A stretch of 64,000 bases of DNA from Icerya purchasi (lineage: Eukaryota; Arthropoda; Insecta; Hemiptera; Monophlebidae), in NCBI GenBank assembly GCA_039619475.1, contig CM077115.1:39194444-39258443 (forward strand). The letters are read 5' to 3'. The position numbers were made by a program, and so were the translations under genes. Positions 1 to 12,169 of the stretch are shown here, in pieces. Positions within the stretch are counted from its first letter, which is position 1. Each line of letters starts with the position of its first letter. Below the pieces are notes generated by a model. That model ran no database searches. It worked only from the letters and a program-made list of their open reading frames with translations, and had not been told where the DNA came from.

Positions 1-363
1 AAAACATAAATACAAGAAATATAAACACAGGCGAATTAAACATGTGTTACTCTGAGTATTTTTACAGCCCTATATCTCTGTTTCTCACCAAATTGTTAAT
101 TTTTTTCCATGAACTCTTAGAATTTCATCTAAATTGCGAGATTATGCTAATTTTATGCTGAGTCATTAAAACTTAAACGATTTAATAAGCTAATGTGTCC
201 GGTTTTTTTAAACTTTTCCTGTCTATAATTATAGATTCTTTTTTTCTTGTTTATCATTTTCGTGTTCTGATATATATACATATATTAAGTTATCTGATAA
301 GGAAATCATGTTTTTCCGGTACAGATTACCCGCTTAAGTTATGTATTGTTATTTGTTATTATA

Positions 364-367
364 AAAA

Positions 368-398
<31 letters not shown>

Positions 399-1668
399 AT
401 ATGATATTCCCTGATCTTCAGTATGCCGTATTTAACTGCTGTGGCTATCACGACATACCGAAACGGGATTTGCGGTTATATAGTTTTAGCTATCCTGTTT
501 ATGTTAAGAAAATTAATGACGGAATCTATTGCTGTTTGGGTGTTTGATAGCATATCGGGAAGTGTTTTATATGTTAAGAGTTTCTTAGTTGATAGGAATG
601 CTGTGCATTCTATTAATAAGTGTTGAACGGTTGGCATGAAATTTCCCATACAGAAAGGGCACTGTGTTGGTGGAGATGTCCCATTTAGAAGGTGGTCGTG
701 CGAGATTGCGGTGTGGCCTGTCCGCAGTCGGCTGATTATACTGAATTCTCTGCGGGAACAATTTGTTGGAGGCCACCATGGCTCGATCGTTGTCTTTACC
801 TGGGCCAGAAAAGTCTGACAGGCGGTCCATTGTCCCTTCCATTCTTGTTTGCTTATCGCTAGAAAGAATTGTGCCATGGATGAAGGGGGAGGCGAGTATC
901 TGTTCTGCGGAGCTCGTAGTGCTGATTGTGCCATTGCGTTCGCTTGTTCATTCCCTCGTATTCCTGCGTGACCAGGGACCCACATAAACGTCACCTGGCC
1001 CTCGGACTTCTGTATGTCGATGATCATACGAAGAATTTGAGTGCTTATTGTATTTCTTGTTTTAGGGCTGGATATGGCTTCTAGTGCTGTCAGAGAATCT
1101 GTGATTATTAATATCTTCTTGTTGGGCTCACACAGAGACGTGTATTGTAGCCCATATAATATGGCGTACATTTCCGCGTCTAGTACTGTGCAACCATCAT
1201 TGAGGCGGAAAGAATATGCCTTATCCGATACTACGAACGCACATGCTGTCGGTGATATGACTGTGGAGGGGTTATTCCGAGCACCATCTGTGTATACTAT
1301 AACGTGGTCGGTGTATTTATTTATTGTATTTTTGGCCATTACGATGGCGTCAGTTAGGTGCTGTCTGGAGTTGTTTTTGAGTGATACTATTATTGGGGAC
1401 TCCCATGGGGGAACTAATGTTAGGTTTTGCATAGGGTTCATTGGATTTATATTATTTGAATTTAATAAGCCACGAACTTCAGGCACAGGATCGTTTGAAA
1501 AACTTGGTGTGCATAGGGAGTTAATAGCAGCCACAGGAGCATGTGTCAAGGACAGAAGGGCATTACATCGTCTATGATAGTCCCTGTAGTATGACAACGG
1601 CGGGCACCCCAACAAATTGCACATACTGGATCCAGGAGTAGTACGATGAGCTCCAAGAATTGAAAAAA
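364..1668 (-). mobile_element. 5'-truncated LINE with RNase H, poly(A) tail
   Basis: A non-LTR retrotransposon copy read on the minus strand. The long T run at about 371-398 on the plus strand is its poly(A) tail, and the coding part ends at 476. Similarity to LINE ORF2 begins near 1664, just before the RNase H region, so the reverse transcriptase half is missing. The short string AAAAAAAATT occurs at both ends (about 362-372 and 1663-1672) and could be a target-site duplication, but it is A-rich and therefore weak evidence. The coding frame is still open, which suggests a fairly recent insertion. Confidence 0.8.
476..1668 (-). pseudogene. LINE ORF2 C-terminal fragment: RNase H and Cys/His tail
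   Basis: C-terminal part of a LINE ORF2 protein. In the 420-residue open frame (476-1738), residues 1-26 are lysine-rich flanking sequence and LINE similarity starts at about residue 27. The RNase H domain, which degrades the RNA strand of RNA/DNA hybrids during reverse transcription, covers about residues 145-275. Its acidic residues are visible as D151 (YTDGA), E189 (DAEMYAI) and D214 (ITDS). The usual GNExAD motif reads GNEQAN, so the last acidic position is N267. A CxxC...H...C element near residues 348-366 is the usual C-terminal zinc-knuckle-like motif of Jockey/I-type ORF2 proteins. The reverse transcriptase is absent, so this copy cannot be autonomous. Confidence 0.8.
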
Positions 1669-1685
1669 AATTAAGCGCAAATATA

Positions 1686-1886
1686 CGTTTCTTCTTCTTC
1701 TTCTTTTTCTTCTTCCAATAGAAAGTCTTCTCTCTCATTTCACGTCTGATCTGTCTCTTCCGAATTCGTTTAATTCATTTTTCCTCTGCTTCTAAAAAGA
1801 TGCTTTCCAATATTTATGCTATTAGCGTAGTTTCTCTTTCGCTAAAATTTTCCTCTCTCTCTCTCTCTCTCTGTCTCTCTCGTTTG
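1686..1886. repeat. (TTC)n and (CT)n microsatellites
   Basis: A TTC-rich run at about 1687-1716 and a (CT)n run at about 1852-1884 lie between two LINE fragments. They begin a pyrimidine-rich block on the plus strand that continues to about 3400. Confidence 0.85.
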
Positions 1887-2639
1887 TCATTTTATTTTGG
1901 TTTACTTCCCGCGACATTATGAGCACTACGTGAATAATTCTTTATCTCTTAAATAACTCCATTCCTCTTCGATAGACATTTCGTCGCCTCTCGAGTTCGG
2001 CTGCAACATTTTTCCATATTTATCGACCTCTTAAAATTTCTTCGATATTTCTAAATAACATCCTATTATCTTGCTCGATGGTTTACCTCGGTCTCTTAAT
2101 AGTCGCTTGTTCGAACATATTTCCTCCTTTTTGAAATTCATTTCGACAACAGATTGCGGAGCCTATTAATCGCTTTCTAGACTATTATTCCTTCGCTTAC
2201 AGATTTCTCCTTCACAAAATTAGATCGAGTTCAAAATTCTTGCCTCTGCGCCTTGGAGCTCCTTGGGTTATGCTCCGCGACTCACGCTGAAGCTAATCTC
2301 TCTTGTTTATAAAACTTTTTTTCACTTCTTTCTCAAAATGTACACACATTTCTACTTTTCTTACGATTTCTCCTCGTATTTATTCTAGCCATATCGATAC
2401 TGAGAGAGAAGCGTTGAACATGCATTACCTCGACGCCGCATCGAAAAATACTCTGCTAATAAATTACTTCTGCTCAAAAATTTTGGTTAGACTTCGTACT
2501 TTGTTCATATCTTATCCAACTTGTTCTTTCCGTTTAAGTCCTACTCTATAATTACTTTGTGCCAGGCTCCTTTTTAAACACAGTCATCGTTGATGTGTTC
2601 ATATTACTCTTTGCACTTTTCTAAAAACTATCCCAAGGA

Positions 2640-3494
2640 TACCCTTTGAATCAATTCTTCCATTTTTTGAATGTTCCTTAACTCCTAGTTTCCCAACCTA
2701 TATTATATGTTCCCTCACTCCCTGCAATTTTTATTCTCACATTTTCAATATTTCCTGTCATTCTGCTCTTAAATTATTCCTTCGTTTTCTCATATCTAAT
2801 CTACTCTCACCCCGCTCTATTACTATTGACCTTTTGTGGTTTCCTAGCCATTCTGGCATCGAGGGCGACGAGTTAGTGGATTTTTTAGTTCGTTCGGCCG
2901 CCCGCGATGGTCCCTTACTCTGTAATTTTCCTACCTCGGACATCCTCCTTCTTTCCTCAGCTAATCATTCTCGACTATGGTCGTACATCTATCCTTCTTT
3001 ATTTTCTAATCCCGCCTCTCTTATCTTCAAATTCAGCCGGTTCCCTGTTCTCAGCCGTGGTTTCATTCCTCTTCTTATCAACGCTCCGCGATCGTTTCCT
3101 AAATCAGACTGCGTTTTAATCACTCCCTTCTACCCTCTTCACGTTTTCGTTTTTCCCTGTCCTCCTCATTCGATTGTCCCCTTCATAGTTCCATCTCTAC
3201 TCCACTATATATTGCAAACCACATCTTCTTCGAATGCCTTGCCCTTGATTCTGAGCGCTCTGTTTTGTACTCCAAAATCTTAACACTGGGTCTCCCTGCT
3301 CTTTATGATTTTTCCTTTGTCCCTTCCTTTCCATCTCCAGATATAATCCCTGTACTTCAATCTTTCCTAAACTCTGTTTCTAATCGTCTCTCTATTTAAC
3401 CTTTTACATAATTTCTGTAGTTGTTGGGTCAAAGAGCCTAAAAGATAATATATAAAATAATATTATTATTTTATATTTAAAAAAAAAAAAAAAA
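2640..3494 (+). mobile_element. LINE 3' end, pyrimidine-rich family, with poly(A)
   Basis: Decayed plus-strand LINE 3' end. An RNase H segment (WFPSHSGIEGDELVDFLV) is encoded at 2834-2890. After frameshifts, a NHIFFECLALDSERSVLYS-type tail and the terminal run SFPSPDIIPVLQSFLNSVSNRLSI follow, with a stop near 3399. The tail ends in an A run at 3480-3494 after a short 3' UTR containing GTTGTTGGGTCAAAG. The same C-terminal motif and 3' UTR recur at 12170-12430, 38240-38460 and 39470-40690, so these are sibling copies of one family. The start at 2640 is approximate: similarity fades upstream into unplaceable pyrimidine-rich sequence. Confidence 0.75.
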
Positions 3495-4140
3495 TACTAC
3501 AAAACACGTTGGTTAATTAATTTTTACTAATGTACCTAGTGAATTTCTGTTTATCATATTGATTTTAAATGTTCACGAAACACATTAGTCCGCCAAGTTA
3601 TTATCGCTAGAAAGCGCGAGATTTGGCTCCCTTTTTAAACGTATACATCACAGATGTGAACTTGACAACTGTGTAGGGGTAAGTATAATTAATACAAAAC
3701 GAAATACAACAAATAGATAGAACAGATTTGTATTAAGTGCGCTGCCTGTGGCAAAATTACCGATTTACGTAAAAAACTTAATCGTTCTGTACTTGTGAAA
3801 TTACACTTTGTAAATGTATCACACACCATAATCTTATCTAGGTATGTACTGGCGTACGCCACGGTAGCTGGCTAACCTTTAAGGTTATCCTTTTATGTTA
3901 CGATTAACTGTAGCATTACAGTTTTGTTAAAATTAGCCGATACCACAGAACTTTCAGGCTCTTTTATGTTTTTTTCTTTGAATTAAAGAATAAATATAAA
4001 AAACCGAATATTAATTTATGTCTAATTATCATTAATTTTTGTTATTAAATCTTCCTTACTTCGAATATTACTTTTTGTTAATATCGTTCCACAAGTGATA
4101 CGTAACATTAGAGCTTACATATATATATTATATATATATA
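3495..4140. other. No gene seen; AT-rich spacer
   Basis: No coding or RNA feature is supported here. The stretch is AT-rich and ends in a (TA)n run at about 4117-4146. A 14-base string, CACGGTAGCTGGCT, near 3859 recurs inverted near 16390, which may mark a dispersed repeat. Confidence 0.6.
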
Positions 4141-4149
4141 TATATGTAT

Positions 4150-4245
4150 GTATGTATATGTCGTCCAGATAACCTAGTTACCAGAGTGTTTGGCTTCCTT
4201 TACGGAAGTTTTAAATTCGATTCTTGGCGGTGACAGAAATTATTA
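4150..4245 (+). repeat. tRNA-derived SINE head
   Basis: The sequence from GATAACCTAGTTACC to AAATTCGATTCTTGG has box A-like and box B-like pol III promoter elements at tRNA spacing. It aligns with the head of the SINE at 50596-50880 (CCTAGT..., GTG.TTGGCT..., then the TTC box). It is not a functional tRNA gene because the stems pair poorly and it lies inside microsatellite-rich DNA. The 3' body is not recognisable. Confidence 0.55.
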
Positions 4246-4872
4246 CAGAAATAATTAAATAATCGCTAATAGCCATGTGGCAGGCAATACTACGTATACC
4301 TTCATATGCGCGCTAGTTAGTATACAGAGTAGGCACGCGGGACTGCACTTGTAGCGTAATAACAAACGGTTACAATCAGTTCCAAGTGCAATTTTGCGTG
4401 TGCACTGCATATAATAATTGCCATGAACACTACCTACATCTGAACAGCTAGAATGTACAAGTAGGTGCACGATACCCGATTGAAGTGACCAACGTAGAAG
4501 ATATATTATATATATATATAGGTGTATATATAATTATTATTGAGCATACTGTTTGTTAAATGTAAATATAGTAAATTTGAAATAAAATATAAATGTGACA
4601 AACAAATTTAAAATGTATAAACGATCTATATACTAATTAGAAGAATTTTCGGGCATAGCTCATCATCAGCTAAAAATTAATAATACAAATAGAACAAAGT
4701 GTGCGATTAGAGCTTTTAGAATTCGTTCTGATCACACAATTTGTTACATATACAGTTATGACAATGTTATTATTAGGCTGACCTCCATTACACTTTTCAT
4801 TCTAAAACGTTACATATATTGTATATGTAAGAAGACAAGTTATCGACAAAATTAAAATTGCTGTCTTGGTGT

Positions 4873-5120
4873 GACAACATCATTCTTAGCCCGACCCACA
4901 TCACTATTTTTTGTCCCAAAACGTTCTACATATTGTATAAAAAAGAAGACGAAGTTGTAACAGAAAGAAATAGTGTGGGTCGGGCTAAGAAGGACGTTGT
5001 CGATTTTCCTCGTTCTATACAAAGTACAGAAGTGGTAGAGCTGGGGTTCGTAGGTGTCCCCAGGTGGGGTCAAAGCACGGAGTACCGAGTTGATACATAC
5101 ATATATATATATATATATAA
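4873..5120 (+). repeat. Family A repeat, divergent copy with 28-bp inverted repeats
   Basis: Two 28-bp inverted repeats at 4873-4900 and 4974-5001 match at 26 of 28 positions. They are followed by a conserved tail (GATTTT...CTATACAAAGTACAGAAG...) that ends in ACCGAGTTGATA plus (TA)n. The same order of parts occurs in the other family A copies. The motif ATTCTTAG within the inverted repeat is shared, while the inner GCCCGACCCACA extension is specific to this copy. It lies head to head with the next copy and shares its (TA)n tract. No coding capacity is seen. Confidence 0.65.
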
Positions 5121-5466
5121 ACTCGACCATTTTGGCCTCGCAAGGGGCTGTGCCTCTTGACCCCTCTTGCTTTCATTTCTGTCTCTTTCTCTTCTATATT
5201 TTGTATAAAATGATCAAAATTTACAACGTAATTTTTATTGGCATCAACACAAGAAAAATAACATATCACAAAAATCCTATCCTAACATTTAACTTTCATT
5301 ATATAAAATTAACACATTGTTTCGTTACATATTTCGTTACATAAAATTGTGACATTTTTTAAATAACAATAACAAAAATCCTATAAAATATAACAAACGT
5401 TACATAAAATTGGGACATTGTTTCGAATGGGAGGTAGCCTAAGAATTACGTTGTAATTAATATATA
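5100..5466 (-). repeat. Family A repeat, copy 2
   Basis: Minus-strand copy of a non-coding repeat also present at 18846-19136, 49848-50228, 52757-52916 and 58022-58482. Read on the minus strand it begins with TTAATTACAACGTAATTCTTA. Subunits of the type ATGTCCCAATTTTATGTAACG follow, then the inverted partner of the first motif (5221-5237 on the plus strand), then TATACAAAGTATAGAAGAG, two short GC hairpins and a (TA)n end. The first and second inverted motifs (5440-5456 and 5221-5237) match at 16 of 17 positions. No protein is encoded. I could not assign a superfamily. Confidence 0.75.
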
Positions 5467-7070
5467 TTTTACAAGGAAACCTACTTTGCCGAATTCTTTT
5501 CCACGTAATGGGAAAACGATTATAGTGTTGCAATTTAATAACAATTTTTATTTTAATTCTGTGAAACAGACAGAATCATTATTGAAGCTCGATTGATTAC
5601 CAACCTATTCACCCACTCTCTACATGTCTCGATGCGCAACATTAAGCACGTGCATGTTTCATTTCCTCTGTTTTTGTATGTTTCAATTTGTCGTCGAGAG
5701 AAATTGTAAGATCTCACCCGGTCAAGAATGTTTAGTTAGTAGCGCGATATGTCATCTAGTGCACATTGAAAAGGGAAGTTGGAAAAGTGAATCAAATGAT
5801 AAAAATCAGAAATATTACGCTATTTATACATGTGTGCATATTACACGCTCACGTGTAGATGCATATCTATATGCGTGTCTAACGCACGGAGCAACGAGCA
5901 TAATGACAACGGTCCGATACGAGAAAGCGGATTTGTAATGATTACCTGGATAGGATTCACGTGCGCCTTGCATCTTGGCCCCTCCGGTCAAATTACTTTA
6001 CGACAGAATCTCTGAATCTAGATAATCAGGATTTTATCGAGTGCTACCGTGTTAAGATTTATTTCGTCTATCACGAACAGCGTGCTCATTAAAGCCAGTC
6101 CAGCCAGCGTTTTTGGGTGTGTTCGGATGACGAGTCAGTTTAATGACATCCGCTGCCGCCGCCACCGCTGATAAGCCGAACAAGGGCACAGTATTCATGA
6201 TGCACAGCAAACGACCATTGTCACACATCCGTGCTGCCGTAGCAGCAGGATTCTTCGGCTGATGTTGATCGATTTGTGCCCTTCCGAAATAGTGCAGCAA
6301 CTTGTCATTTGCCGGTGACCCGCAGATGAACGAGAACAAAGTAAGATTAAGCCGGCGGTGCGCGTCTGCTGCTGCCGGCTGCCCGGGCACAGTTCGTTCG
6401 CAACATGAAAAATGACCGTATCACTGCGATGTTGTACATTTTTAAAAAAGAACTGCTACGCCATCGCTAAACAACAACATTATCGCCACCTACAGGCAAA
6501 TCTCCGTTACCGGTCCATCTTTTGTTTTAGCACAGTACATCAACATGTCCACGGATTTGTTCGTCCCCTGCTTCGGAAACAACGTCTAGACGCGCAGACG
6601 TCGAATTTCGAGGCAAGGGTTTGTTTTGACCCGTTAAAATTCCCCCCCCCCCTGTGCGGGCGCAATGGGAATCGACTCTCTGACGGGCTTAGTTAACTGT
6701 GAATAGTCGACACTAATAAATTGCAACCGGTTTCTGAGACGATCTAATATTATGTAGTGTACGTTTTTAAATTGAACGGCAGAGGCTCGTTGTTTTTTTT
6801 CTCGTGTAACATGTCGCGAATTGATTATTTTTTATTGAAAATAATTTTTTTACGCAACTCAAACAAAAAAATATGCTTTTTTTCGATTTTTTAAATTTTC
6901 AATCCAGGCGAACTATTCTCCAGCTGATGTCATCGAGATGATTGCGGCATAAATTTCGCTTTACAGTCGATCATTTTATTTTTTTTACAAAATTCACTTT
7001 GTTGGCTTATTGCGCGAGCTCTATTGTTCCTTTAACGTCAACTATTTTTTAATCGACACATGAAATTATT
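5467..7070. other. No gene supported; mixed-composition spacer
   Basis: A moderately GC-richer patch at about 6050-6700 carries a 112-codon open frame on the minus strand (6052-6390) with no recognisable domain. A C run lies at about 6642-6652. I see no start context, splice pattern or similarity that would make this a gene. Diverged exon or old repeat are both possible. Confidence 0.4.
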
Positions 7071-7079
7071 GTATGCAGG

Positions 7080-7260
7080 TACTGGCGGACTGGCTAAGCG
7101 GGCAAACTGGCATTTGCCCCCCGGTGCGCCCGAGCATTTAATTCTATCTTTTGCGCCCTAATTTTCTCAAAATTTTATCACCGCCTCCGCCCCCTTTGCT
7201 GTAAAGTGCCCTTTTACCTCTGAATTTTCCCGGTGCACCCTAAAAAGCCAGTCCGTAAGT
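7080..7260. mobile_element. 181-bp TIR element (MITE) with 9-bp target duplication
   Basis: The ends ACTGGCGGACTGGCT and, inverted, ACTTACGGACTGGCT match at 13 of 15 positions. The element is flanked by identical GTATGCAGG at 7071-7079 and 7261-7269. It is GC-richer than its surroundings, contains several CGCCC/GCCCC strings and has no coding capacity. An 8-9-bp duplication fits the hAT, P, Merlin or Mutator superfamilies; the sequence alone does not decide between them. Confidence 0.8.
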
Positions 7261-7269
7261 GTATGCAGG

Positions 7270-8983
7270 CGCAAAATAATTACATCATCCGGAGTAGGCC
7301 AATAAAGCGCGAATAATTATTCTAATTGTTTACATTCGATAAAATTAAATATGCAAAGCGCGTTTAAGAATATAGTTTTATTTCTCCCCGTAGCGGACGC
7401 AAATATTCTGAAATATATGTAATTTATCTTTTGCGTTGTTAACAAATTTCCCACTTAACGAGTGTAATGCGAACAAAATTAAATTCATAAACGAAAAAAG
7501 CATATTGAAAGCTGCACTGTAAAAAACTTTGTGAACTGGCATAGATTATCGACATTGTTGAAGACCAAAATAACGACGACATTTAGAAAAGACTAAAGAT
7601 TGTGTGTCAAAATTAACGGCTAATGTTGACAAGTACGGAATATTAACTGTGTAGATAAGTGAAGAATTTCGGATATAATGTAATGCGACCGAGACTCCGC
7701 CTCCTCGACTGAGGTGTCGGAATCGGAACAATTATTCGAAACCGGTTACACAATCCGATTATTAGAGTCTCAACGAGGTTCCTAAGCACGTTCCGGCGAT
7801 CAACGCGAGTTACTACAAATTTTAAAGGGAACTATTATATATATATAAAAAAAACAAGATCATTACGATGATGAAATTTAATTCATTTCTCGCGCAATTG
7901 AATACCAAAATACGTCTATTATTTATTTACATGATTTTTTTTTCTGTTTTATTACTTATAATATTTTTGTGTTATAATTCGCAAATTTTTGACAGTTTTC
8001 ATTTTATATACAAGATGGTCGTCCAAAAGTCATAGTTTTCGAAGAGGTGTGTAATAAACTAGCGTGTCTATGATGAAAAACGTAGTATATTATACGGGTT
8101 ATAGTGATAAGTAACAAAAAGGAAACTCGTGACAAAACGGTTATTAGGATTTTTTTAAAAACTTGTAACGTTTGTTCCATTCATTTTCTCTAATAATCGA
8201 TTCGTGAAGTCAATTTTGTGATGAGCAATGGGACTTTTGGACCCCCCCCCCAACCACCGTTATGGAACACGTGTTTTATGAAAGACAGAACTCGAAAGGA
8301 AGCGGGATGAATATTTAAAATCTATCGTTAAATTAAGTTTAACTCTGGAAAACCCTGCTGTGGCAATCAGCGAGGAATGTCAAATATCCGTATAGTCGGC
8401 TCACGTCCGCTCAATAGTCGCAGGAAACACGAGTTTTATTTTAATAATTTCAAAATCGTCCTGAACGAGTCTTTTACCATAAAATATGGTAGAACCATCT
8501 GGTCTACATATATGTATTGTTACGATAATTTCAGTTGTACAAGAGAAAGTCTTCAGATATTTTGATTAGTGCTTTTTTTTTTTCTTCTATTTTTCAAATT
8601 GACTACGCCGAGTCTGATTAGCGTCACATTCATCCTCATAAATGTTTTTGTTATTATTATAACTATGTATTTGTATAAATTTTACATTTTATAGATATTA
8701 ATTATTAAATATATTTTCCCTGTATTATTTTGTAGTTCATCGATTTATAAAAGCTTCTATTGATTTCAAACATTTTTAATTATATTTTTAGATGTTTAGA
8801 TGGTTCTACTTGATTCGAAAAGTTTGTACGTAATAAGAATGAATAATATACTAAGCTGGTGTAGGCGAGTAAGGTACACTTATTAAAAGTTACTCATATC
8901 TCCGTTCCATGTGCTCCATAACTCAAACAGACTTTTGAATATTGAAATTTAGCCTTTTCCCTCCGCTAAAACCCTATACTCCG

Positions 8984-9024
<41 letters not shown>

Positions 9025-10887
9025 TTTTAAAAATTGAATTACTTCTTTCGTTTTTAATTTTTGTTTTAAGAAAAGGGCATGACCAATAAGAATTGAATGG
9101 CGAGGAAATTAATCTATATGAAAAAATCATCGAAATTGTAAAAACGAACACATACATCACATTATTCGATAATGGTTTAATTATCGATAAGAAATTATTT
9201 TAACAAAAAACTTAGAAGCCAGCAGCGTTGCAACGCTATTTTAATTCTTCTTCGTCGTCTGATTTGCAATTACTAAGTTATGTATCTTTCAAGCGCCATT
9301 TCCGAACAAAATCACGATTTTTTTTGTTGCTGCATGTATTTCTAGATTTTATTTAACTTTTTTAAAACCGTTCTTTTTGACTCCGTTTTTGAGCTTACTT
9401 TTAGAATACTTGTTAACCAGTGAAAATGTAATTTGTAATTGAATAGTTAATTTTAATTATTTGAATTATCGGTATTAATTTAGAGCTCTGAGGGTAAAGC
9501 AATATAACGATATAACTTAACCATTCGTTAGCTTTAATATCTGTGATAGCCGGTATTTTAATCTCCCCAGCATATTAATATAGGTCATTCGAATTGTTGC
9601 GGTTCAACAATTCGATTTACATTTCTATTTCATATCGATATTTTTTTTTTCATTTTTAATTACCTATTCTGTTTATTTGTCGCTTTTATATTTACCTCGC
9701 TTGTAATATCTATTTTCTGTCGTATTTTTCTCTTTCATTTGATATTCTTTTTCTGATGGCATTTTTGGAACACTTCTTTTGAAATCTTCAAATTTACATT
9801 CGCTTTTTCTTGTTCGTCATTTTTCGTAATAAACTCTACTTCTGTAAACAAATCGATGCATTTTTGCGTTCTGTGGATTGCACATATTTTATGTTCTCTA
9901 CTTCCTTTATATGGAACATTTAGCGATTAATTGATTTTTGGTTTGCGCTTTTTACGTCGTTTACCATTTTTTGCGGAGAGGAGCACCGTTTTAAAGGGTG
10001 CGATGGAATTCGTCAATGGATTTGTGAGTTCGATAGAAGAGTCACTCGGATATGCTGCTAATATGGGTTTTTAGGACTTTCAATTGAAAATAAACCAAAA
10101 GAATTGTCGTCGATGTAGAATCGATGAAGAGCCTACTGGAATTTTAGCAGATGGAGAACTGAAATTTTCAGCAACTTGAATTACGCAAATGTAACAGTTT
10201 ATAACGGAAAATTGCTTAACCTTTCAAGTTTTTGAAGTAAAACTTTTTTAGAGGCGTTTTTGAATATTTTACTGTAAACGTGGTGAGTTGATGGTTACTT
10301 TCGCCGTTAGTTATAAGCACGCATGTAGAGATAATAAGAGTGTTCGAGCGACCATCGGTTCAAACGGGAATTTATAAAACGAGAAAGCTGAATATATGAA
10401 CGTTTTGGCTGCCTGTTCGTAGCCGAACGCCGCGATTGTCTGTCGTGAAACCTTCCTTATATAAGAGAAGAATAAAAACATTCACATATGCACTTAGTGA
10501 TCGGTAGATAAGTGGAAAATACGATTACCACGTTGTTGCTATGTGAGAAATGGAAGAATCTTAAATTAAAGGTAATTTAAGAAATTTTGGCTGTCAAATA
10601 TATTGACAATACACCTATATTTCCGGTAAGCGACTACCTTTGTCGCTTACGAAAACCAATGTACTTAGCGATCAAATATTCCGACCCGTCTTATTTATTT
10701 TTATTTCGATCGAAATATTTCACATGACCGCGCGTAAAAGTTACACACGCTAATGAAATTCGTTTTTTAAAATCAAAGCGACGGCGATAAAATTGGGGCT
10801 ACAAATTTTGTGAAATTCTTAAAATTCACTTATATGCAGATTCAGGAAAGTATAAATTGATTCACTGAAAAAATTTCTTTTGTGGCA
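7270..10887. other. Long AT-rich stretch without a recognised gene
   Basis: No protein similarity, RNA gene or clear transposon end was found. Minor features are a C run at about 8242-8250, a (TA)n tract at about 8986-9020 and short poly(A)/(T) runs. Open frames are short and stop-rich on both strands. It may be intron or intergenic DNA. Confidence 0.5.
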
Positions 10888-10970
10888 TAATACAAAAAAA
10901 TTTTTTTTTTTTATATAAACCTACCCTGGGTGTGGCAGCGGCTTTAATCCAGCAATCGGGGGCGGATTAC
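10888..10970 (-). mobile_element. Tiny LINE 3' terminus
   Basis: A T run at about 10896-10912 is followed by CCTACCCTGGGTGTGGCAGC. This matches the block directly after the T run at 38241-38255 (CCTACCCTGGGCGCACCAGC). Read on the minus strand it is the last roughly 50 bp of a LINE 3' UTR plus poly(A). The copy is severely 5'-truncated; sequence beyond about 10970 does not match the sibling. Confidence 0.55.
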
Positions 10971-10999
10971 AGATTTACGGGGCCCGGGACTAATTGCGA

Positions 11000-12165
11000 A
11001 TGCTTCCGTTCAAAAAAGGTAAAAAAATTCATCATCGTATATGTACAAACAAGCACAAAAAAAAAAAAAAAAAACCTACTGCGTACGTATGAATGACTAA
11101 TAATATTAAAATTATGCTCTCTTTAAGAAATTAACTTTCTTACCTTAAGAAATTAAATACCTACATAAATTGAACGTCAAATAAGGAATTTTATATATGT
11201 TGATTGTAATTTTTTATTAATAACATTATGTTTTCTTTTTCTATAAAAAAAATATTTATATACACAAATTAAATATTGTGAGCAGAAAAAAAAAAATTTT
11301 CGTTTTTTTTAAAAATAAAAATAAAAATTTTATTTATAATGCATTATCTACGGTGTCGATGGCGGGGGTATTGTCGTTAATTTTCTAAATGCCTGTCTGG
11401 ATTTCAGGGGCTTGGGGCTGTATGGTTTTAAAGCACAGGATAATTTGAATTTTCAAAAATTGATAACAGATTTGTAATCAGCGACCTTAAAAATCCTCGT
11501 ATACAATTTGTCGTTAAAATTAAAACTTTTTTGACTTTTTTGCCTGCCATATTGGATCCTCCATTTTGAATTAAGAAAATCTGATGACGGATTCGTAATC
11601 AGCAACCTCAAAAACCTTTACATATAAATTACTTACGAAATTGGATTACTTGATACATGTATTTATTGATTTTTCTTGTAAGGGGTGCTTTACCCCCTTT
11701 AAGGGTGAAATTCATGAAAATGCCGAAACACGTCAACTTTATTTTTTAATTGTGTGTGTTAAAAAAAGGTTTATTATTTTTTAATGTTATTTTATAATTT
11801 TTTATTCCATAATTATGACCAAAAAAAAGGTGTTTTCACCCCATAGAAAATAGGGGATGCAACCCCACTGTTTAAATCACTGTAGATTACTTGTCCTTCG
11901 CACGAGAAATAATTTCCATTTTGTTTCATAAAAAAAATATCGAGTTAAAGACGAGATATTTAAGAAAAACGATTTTTTGCGGTGAACTTTAGGGGTAGGT
12001 TTCACCCCTTGAAACTCCATATGGGCCGATAAAAAAAACACGGGTCTAATATTTTTTTATACTTTACAACATATCCAAATTTCATCAAAATCGGCGTCTG
12101 ACAACTCGTGTACTTGCCTTGTGAGTATTTTTGGAAAAGAAACTTAAATTTTGTACGTAGAAAAT
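11000..12165. repeat. Probable unclassified repeat remnant, non-coding
   Basis: No open frame is of note. Near-matching motifs recur inside this block: TACCCCCTTTAAGGGTGAAA, a TTTCACCCC...GGGGATGCAACCCC pair, and TTTCACCCCTTGAAACTCC. The final TATCCAAATTTCATCAAAATCGG is a string commonly seen in decayed insect DNA transposons. I infer an old transposon but see no TIRs or target duplication. Confidence 0.35.
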
Positions 12166-12169
12166 TAAA

